Of a stretch of DNA of 64,000 bases, positions 57,385-64,000 are shown piece by piece. The translations under genes were made by a program, and so were the position numbers. Positions within the stretch are counted from its first letter, which is position 1. Each line of letters starts with the position of its first letter. The stretch comes from Buddleja alternifolia (Eukaryota > Streptophyta > Magnoliopsida > Lamiales > Scrophulariaceae). The DNA lies in NCBI GenBank assembly GCA_019426215.1, contig CM033401.1:12157134-12221133 (forward strand). The letters run 5' to 3'. Under the pieces are notes generated by a model, which had not been told where the DNA came from, ran no database searches, and was given only the letters and a program-made list of their open reading frames with translations.

Positions 57385-58607
57385 CCATTAGAATTAAAGA
57401 ATTACGGTGATATTTTGGATTTTTCTTATTTTTCCAACTTCAAACAGAAAGAAAAATATTATGTTATGCTATTCTTTTAGCTTTGAATTTTTAAGTTCTA
57501 ACAATTGTTTTAATGAAAAATAATAAATTATTGCTTCAATTTTGTTTTTTTTTACATATATTACTATATCTATTTCAAAACAAAAACATGATGGTAGACA
57601 AGAGGTGTATGTACTTTGTTTTGTAATATTATTATTTTTCAATAAAATACACTACTTGTAAATGATCACCTTTTGGGGAGAAGTTGTTGGATTTATTAAA
57701 AAAAGAAGCATATTTGAATAAATAGAAGTTTGGTATAAAAAGATTGGTGTGGTTCTGATCACTTCAATACTTATATTTAAAAAATAGAAAAGGAAACTAA
57801 AATTATTCATATTTATAGAAAATATTTGAATTATATACATACTGAAGTAATAAAATTTTTAGAAAGAGAATTTACGATTAACCTAGAAAATATTTTGTTT
57901 TAGGTATTTCTAGAAATTTTTAATTGTGGCTTCATTATTATTTTTAACTATAATATTATGTCATTTGATGATATGTTAATATTTTTTCATTACCCAACAC
58001 GTTATTCAGTGAAAGTAAATATAATATGGAGGGTATTTTAGTTTTTTGTTATTAAATGTAATGAAAAAATGAAGGATGGGAGGTCATTATCAAGAGGGAT
58101 ATAAATACAAAAGTCCCTAGTTATGAGAAGTCGATGCAATTATTACTATTTTTTACGTACTTCTCTTTCATGTGACACCAAAACTCCATCTATATCTTAA
58201 ACTTTTGTGGTCAACCAAAATATCTTATGTTTGAATTGTGTGTGATCGAAGCACCAAAAGAAGAAAAAAATTTGCGCGGGGTGTTTAATCTCATGAACAT
58301 TATCTACTTGGTACCCTCTCAAGTTTCAATAACATGTAACCTATACATTAGCTGCATTTGTTTTTGAATTTCATGAATTTTTGTTCAATCCTGCATCCAT
58401 CACCTATGTCTTGTTCAACATGGCAGTTTTAGTAAAATTTCACTTATCGTTATGTAACTTCGATATATTCACAAAATAGAGAATCATGCATGTTGCATGT
58501 TTAATCCATTCATGCCAATTATACTTAATGAAAAGAGAATGCAGATCAACTACTGTGACCCGTGACTTCTCTTTCTAAATAAAAAATAAATTTTGTAATA
58601 CACATTT

Positions 58608-58651
<44 letters not shown>

Positions 58652-58990
58652 GTGTGTTAGGTTGGTTAAAATTCCTACTAACAATTCTAATAATGATAAC
58701 CTGACAGCCACAAAATATTGTTTTCACCAAACCTCGCTAAAACGTATAGCCCGGCCAATTTGGTTAATTATCGCAACTCCACAAACACAATATCAAAATT
58801 AAATCTTAGTCTCCAGTACTAGATCAATTAACTATTATAAAAAATTTCATTACCAACACATAATTAATACATCCACATAAAATAACAAGTTATACATTTT
58901 AAGTAATATTCAAACTTGTGATATTTAAGTAAAAGATTGAATAACTTGTCAATAGACCTCAGTGCTAGTGCAGAGTATCTTAAAACCTGT
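57385..58990. repeat. Segmental duplication, copy A
   Basis: Non-coding 1.6-kb block that aligns with 59013-61047. Shared landmarks include 'gaaagaaaaatattatgtt', 'gtgacaccaaaactccatct' and 'aatcatgcatgttgca', in the same order and spacing. It contains a (TA) run at 58613-58648 where copy B has a (TG) run. It has the empty target site for the CACTA element of copy B. Confidence 0.85.
58613..58648. repeat. (TA)n microsatellite
   Basis: About eighteen TA units within duplication copy A. Confidence 0.95.
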
Positions 58991-59012
58991 ATTTAGTATT
59001 TCACATTCAAAA

Positions 59013-61047
59013 TTAATGACTTATGGTGATAATTTAAGTTTTTCTTATTCCAATTAATAAGTCCAACTTCAAGAAAGAAAGAAAAATATTATGTTGTGCT
59101 ATTCTTTTAGATTTGAACTTTTAATAAGTTATAATATAATATTATTTTATGAAAGAGTCATAAATTTTTGCTTTAATTTTATTACTTTTTACATATATTA
59201 CTATATCTATTTCAAAACAAAAACACGATGGTACACAAGAGGTGTATGCACTTTCTTTTCTATTATTATTATTTTTCAATAGAATCAATAGAATATAGAG
59301 TACTTATAAATTATCACCTTTTCAGAAGATGTTGTTGAATTTTATTAAGAAAAGAAGCATATTTGAATATATAGAATTTTGGGTTAAACAGTGTGGTTCT
59401 TACTTCAATACTTATATTTAAAAAATAGAAAAGGAAACTAAAATTATTCATATTCATAGAAGATGTTTGAATTATATTAACATACTAAAGTAATAAGATT
59501 TTTAGATCACCAAAGAGAATTCACGATTCAACTAAAATATATTTTGTTTTAGGAGTTTAGAGTTATATTTGTAGAAATTTTTAAATTGAGGCTTCATTAT
59601 TTTTAAACTATTATTATGTAATTTGATGATATTTTGATATTTACATCACCCAACACGTTTTAGTGTGAAAGTTCAATTTTTCTAGTTAAAAAATGAAGAG
59701 TGTTTTAGTTTTTAATTAGTAAATATAGTGAAAAAATGAAAGATGGAATGTCCATATCAAGAGGGATGTAGAAGGTCGATGCGATAATCCCTACTATTTA
59801 CGTACTTCTCTTTTGTGTGACACCAAAACTCCATCTATATCCTAACTATTTGTGGTCAACCAAAAACTCTTATGTTTGAATTATGTACATGTGATCTAAG
59901 CACCAAAAAAGAAGAAGAATTGTGGGGGATGTTTAATCTCATGAACATTATCTACTTTAGCACCCTCTCAAGTTTCAACATGTAAACTATACATTAATTG
60001 CATTTGTTTTTGAATTTCATGAATTCTTGTTCAATCCTGCATCCATCACTCATATCTTATTTCTAGGAAAATGTTGAAACTTAGTTCAAAATTGCAGTTT
60101 TAGTAAAACTTCACTTATCGTTATGTAACTTGGATATATTTACAAAATAGAGGAATCATGCATGTTGCAAGTTTAATCCATTCATGCCAATTATACTATT
60201 GCTAGATATAGCAGTTTTACTGTTTAATGACAATAGAATGCAGATCAATTATTGTGACCCGTGACTTCTGTATTTCTATTTAAAAAATTGAATTTTTATT
60301 GCACATTTGTTTCTATATATGTGTGTGTGTGGTGTGTATGTGTGTGTTTTAGGTTGGTTAAAACTCGTATTAGCAATCCTACTAATAATAACCTGGCAAC
60401 AGAATAATATTGCTTTCACCAAAGCTCACTAGAACGTATAGCCCAGCCAATTTGGTTAATTCCCGCAACTAGACAAACACAATATGATTAAGTATTAAAG
60501 AGTCCCTGATCACCATCAGCACATAATACGCCTTGATAATATAACAAGCCTTACATCTTCAGTGATATTAAACCTGTGACATTCAAATGAAAAATTGAAA
60601 AACTTATCACACTACAAGAAAATTGAATATTGACAATGAAAATATATATCATGGTTTAAAAATGTGGTCTATAAGCGGTCTAAGCTCACGACTAACTTGA
60701 CCATAGTAGATATTTAATATAGTCACACTAAAGTTAGCCATGATGTAAAAGAATTCTAGCTATTTTAAGCTATAACTAGCCATGGTGGAATAAATATAAC
60801 CTAACACTTTTTTACAATGTCTAAAAGTCATGGTTTTTATAATGAACAAAACGTTGACCATGACTATAAGTCATGATAAATGTTTTGGCCATGTTTGCAA
60901 ATACCATGTTCAAAGTCATAACAAAGCCGTGGTTAATTGGTTTTAACCATCACAAATAGATTTTTCACCATAACATATTGACATGAGCAATAATAATTTT
61001 TTCGTAGTGTCAACAGATCTGCGGTGCTAGTTGGTATCTTAAAATGG
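59013..61047. repeat. Segmental duplication, copy B
   Basis: Second copy, immediately downstream and in the same direction as copy A, offset about 1.63 kb. Numerous small indels separate the two, so it is an old duplication. It is longer by about 400 bp because of the CACTA element at 60610-61009. No coding region in either copy. Confidence 0.85.
60607..61012. mobile_element. Non-autonomous CACTA element with TCA target duplication
   Basis: The element is 60610-61009 (400 bp). It starts CACTACAAGAAAA and ends TTTTTTCGTAGTG, the CACTA terminal inverted repeat. TCA flanks both ends (60607-60609 and 61010-61012). The matching place in copy A, near 58940, has one TCA and no insertion. Inside are repeated 'gccatg' and 'catgg' motifs in both orientations. 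No transposase. Confidence 0.9.
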
Positions 61048-62452
61048 CATAATTTCCATATCTAGATTAAATTACAAAACCTTAAATTACAAGTTTTTAT
61101 TTTAGTGGGATTACCAAATTTCTTGGTAGGCCTTTTCGTTTTCCCACTCATTATCTATTGATTTTTTTTTTCCCAATTAATAAATATAATTATCTATGCC
61201 TACCAATTTGGAAAGCGCAGGCCCGGATTAAGCATGTTAGGTATAAAGCTGGACTGTAGGTGGAGTTTAATTTAATGCATTTAATTCTCCCAACAATACT
61301 GCTGCCACATGATGTCTAAAAGCACGAAACTTAACTAGTCCAAGGGCCGACTCCAGGTTCCACATTGTGGGTTGCTCCACATTTATGAAGACCCCCACAC
61401 CCTAGATAAATACCTATAATGCGCGGAAATTCCAAAAAAAATATGATTGACATAATGTTAGGTACTCGTCGAATATGATAAAAATATTTACGAATACGTG
61501 TTTACATGTTAAATGGTGTGTCCAAAAATTAAATCAGGAACAAGAAGAAATCAATTCTGACTTGTCAAAGACATGGTTGATAGCGTGTTCGATACTTTTT
61601 CTGAATGATGAGATCTTTTCCATATTTTACATAGTTAAAAAAAAAAAGTGTTATATGTTATTTTGATAAGAAGAAAAAAATAGTGTTATCATGTCAAAAG
61701 TTACTTTCTTAATCTTTCTCAAGGTTATATATTTTTTTGGTAACATCATAGTCTACTCATGGTATTAACTGATGTTGGGTACCATCTGTGTGCATGTTTT
61801 TTTCTTTATATATACCAATTTTTGTGTAAAGACATCATTGATTTTCATACATATGAATATAATCTATATATGCGATTTATATTTATATATGAAATTTGAT
61901 AGACAATTGTATGTCGTGTCTCGAGATTTTCAAGACGCGTCCAACAAACATATCATGTTGTACTGTCTTGTGTTTAATATTGTTGTGTATGTATGTGTTT
62001 GTGCATGATAGAAAAACAGGGGTGCGTGTCGATGAAAAGATTTGAAAGTGATGGACTTTAAATTAATTAATAAATTTATTGAGTTTGTTAAGATGGTTTC
62101 AAGTTGTAATCGATTTCAAAACTATTGGCACTCATTTTGAGCTATTTTCTCTATCATTTTGGTGAATTTCAAATAACTCTATTTTTAGAGTCAATTGAAA
62201 TATTTCCTCCAAAACCTCTCCTCAAATCCAAATTCCTATATTCAAGCACATGTTAATTGTCATGTCCTGGGTCCACAAGCCCGTTGAAAGTGAAACGTGC
62301 TTTTGAACACTTTGAGTATAACCTTGAGTTGGACATTTAAGTCACAATCCAAAATGAATATTCATTGTTATACTTGAATTTTTAGGCAACTCTTGATAAA
62401 CCATTTCAATTTTCTTATTTTGTTCGATGTGAAAGGCTCCCACAGGCTCCAG
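61048..62452. other. No gene supported
   Basis: AT-rich sequence with short chance frames. Some segments (61217-61300 and 62256-62340) read like LTR or transposon text but lack a partner copy. Confidence 0.45.
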
Positions 62453-63608
62453 TAGGGGTGAGCGTTGGTTTTGAAAAACAGCACTGAACCGATCGCACCG
62501 CATCGCTTTTGTCAAATTTCTAAGCAAACCGCGGTTTATTCAAATGAAAACCGTACCGCCCTATGCGGTTAGGTTTCAAAATTAGCGTTAAAAAAATCAG
62601 ACCGCACCGCCAACGCCTACATACATGCATACATATATATATATATATATATACACACACATATATATATATATATTTATTCTTTATTAATTTAAATTTT
62701 TATTAGATTTTACTCGGAATACTTTGTAGTTTTATTTAATATTTGTAAATGAATTGATATGGTTATATCTTTTACAAGATTAATAATATGTTCAATCAAC
62801 ATTTGTGCTTGAGACTTTTAAAGTGATAATATTTATGATATTTTAGTGTTATATTTTATTTAATGTAATAGGCACTTGAATTTGACGGAAAAAAAAGTAT
62901 TATAGATAATATTTATGACATTTGTTCTATTTAACTATCACAATTATTTGTAATAGCAATGTCGCGCTAGATTACCTATTGCTTTATAACCTTATAATAT
63001 ACTTTACAATATCCTTTAGCAGATTTTAGTTCACAAATTTTAATAAACGAACAATTACAACATGTAATTTTTTGTAATGCTTTTTCATATACAAATTTCG
63101 CGTCCTACTATTCATACAAGGTATATTAAGACATTTTCTTATATATGAGTGTGTATCTATTTGATATATTTATATATATGATAAAATATGTACATATTAT
63201 ATTTACTATTTAGTGTAAAATAAATATTTAAAGTAATATACTAGTACCTTTTCTATTCTAAATGTATGATACTCTTATATAATAATGTGTAATGACACTA
63301 GTGTTTTTTTAATGATTCATGGAGTTTAATATTGATAAATGTCTCGCACAAGTATTTTCTTTGTTATGAATTATCATTATCTCTTTAACAATTAGTTTAA
63401 CAAAAAATATGACAAATATTGCTTGCTTATTTAGTTTTAAAATATAAAATAACTAAAAAAACCGTCAAACCGCACCGAACCATACAAGACCCCATAGTCG
63501 GATTTATAAAACCGCAATTTCAAATTTTATTTATGCCAAACCGCATTTGGCAATTTGATTTGAAATTAATAAAAAAAAACCCGCATAACCGAACCGCGAT
63601 CACCCCTA
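62453..63608. mobile_element. hAT-like non-autonomous element, about 1.16 kb
   Basis: Inverted ends: left 'taggggtgagcgttggttt' and right, in reverse, 'taggggtgatcgcggttcgg'. Next to both ends are repeats of 'ccgcaccg', 'aaaccgc' and 'ccgaaccgc'. This style parallels the element at 55847-56210, which also starts 'aggggtg'. The target duplication is not clear. It contains an AT/AC run near 62633-62676. No ORF. Confidence 0.6.
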
Positions 63609-63816
63609 GACTCAAGAGATGGTTTTCACGCGCGTAGCACTTTGCACAGCTTCAAGAGTGGGCTCCTACAATGTGTATAAGTTTGCCTTGTGTAGCACAT
63701 AACTCCAAATATTCAAGCTGGCGAGCGGCTTTGATACCAAATTTCAAGCCACGAGCCTGCGAACCCATTGGACGCGATGAGTGCCTCTGAACCCACTGAG
63801 CGGAATCTTGATTTGG
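63609..63816. other. Spacer before the edge LTR
   Basis: GC-richer text (for example 'gaacccattggacgcgatga') with no recognised domain. It may belong to a transposon. Confidence 0.35.
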
Positions 63817-64000
63817 TGTTACTATGCATTTTATGCATATTTTTCATATAATTCCTTTATTCTTTTATTGGTATTTGAGTTTAAATAATAGATATTTATT
63901 ATGATTTTCTACTTTGATAGGTGAAAGTTCATAAAAGAAGAAAAATGAAGAAAAAGATGGATAAAAAGAAGAAAAAGATGGAGAAAAGGAAGAAGACACG
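63817..64000 (+). repeat. 5' start of an LTR (family A), cut by the window edge
   Basis: Begins TGTTACTATGCATTTTATGC, matching 6249-6430 of the complete LTR with few changes, including the GAA-rich tract. It continues past the window, so it is unknown whether this is a solo LTR or a whole element. Confidence 0.8.

Overview
This window is nuclear DNA from a flowering plant, most likely a eudicot. The evidence is AT-rich sequence, genes split into many short exons with GT-AG introns, plant-only gene families (a CER1-type wax enzyme and a FORKED/VAN3-binding protein), dense MITEs and LTR retrotransposon remains, and a nuclear insertion of plant mitochondrial DNA. I could not place the species from sequence alone.

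Five gene models are supported; each was assembled exon by exon and keeps one reading frame to its stop. (1) 9139-12034 (+): plastid-type GNAT acetyltransferase, 5 exons, 281 aa. (2) 13299-17788 (+): PIG-B/APTG1-type GPI mannosyltransferase, 9 exons, 536 aa. (3) 19860-22237 (-): VAN3-binding/FORKED-like protein, 8 exons, 394 aa. (4) 30794-33516 (-): unrecognised plant protein, about 187 aa, with an internal 20-residue repeat. (5) 49207-55185 (-): CER1-like aldehyde decarbonylase, 11 exons, 627 aa. They are ordinary, unlinked plant genes: plastid or amine acetylation, GPI-anchor synthesis in the ER, auxin and vein patterning, and cuticular alkane synthesis. They do not form a cluster or pathway.

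The rest is repeats. Positions 1-7441 are a nested stack: the end of one LTR, then a second LTR-like repeat carrying a solo LTR with a target duplication and a roughly 3.9-kb mitochondrial insertion. That insertion contains nad1 exon 4 between group II intron pieces and was itself hit by a Mutator-type MITE with a perfect 9-bp target duplication. A complete solo LTR of the first family follows. Positions 22-31 kb are gene-poor, with Tourist-like and hAT-like MITEs, microsatellites and an inverted-repeat hairpin. Positions 33.8-41.6 kb hold a SINE, a LINE RNase H relic and a decayed, 3'-truncated Ty1/Copia element. Positions 41.6-47.6 kb contain a GRF-type zinc-finger relic and the uninterrupted copy of the second LTR-like repeat.

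Positions 55-64 kb contain an hAT MITE with an 8-bp target duplication and a 1.6-kb tandem segmental duplication. One copy of that duplication carries a CACTA element, and the other preserves the empty site. A large hAT-like element and the start of a third copy of the first LTR close the window. I found no evidence of a new enzymatic or defence system. The most informative observations are the mitochondrial insertion stack, the repeat-containing unknown protein, the very recent 422-bp tandem duplication inside the CER1-like gene, and the paralogous empty site for the CACTA element.
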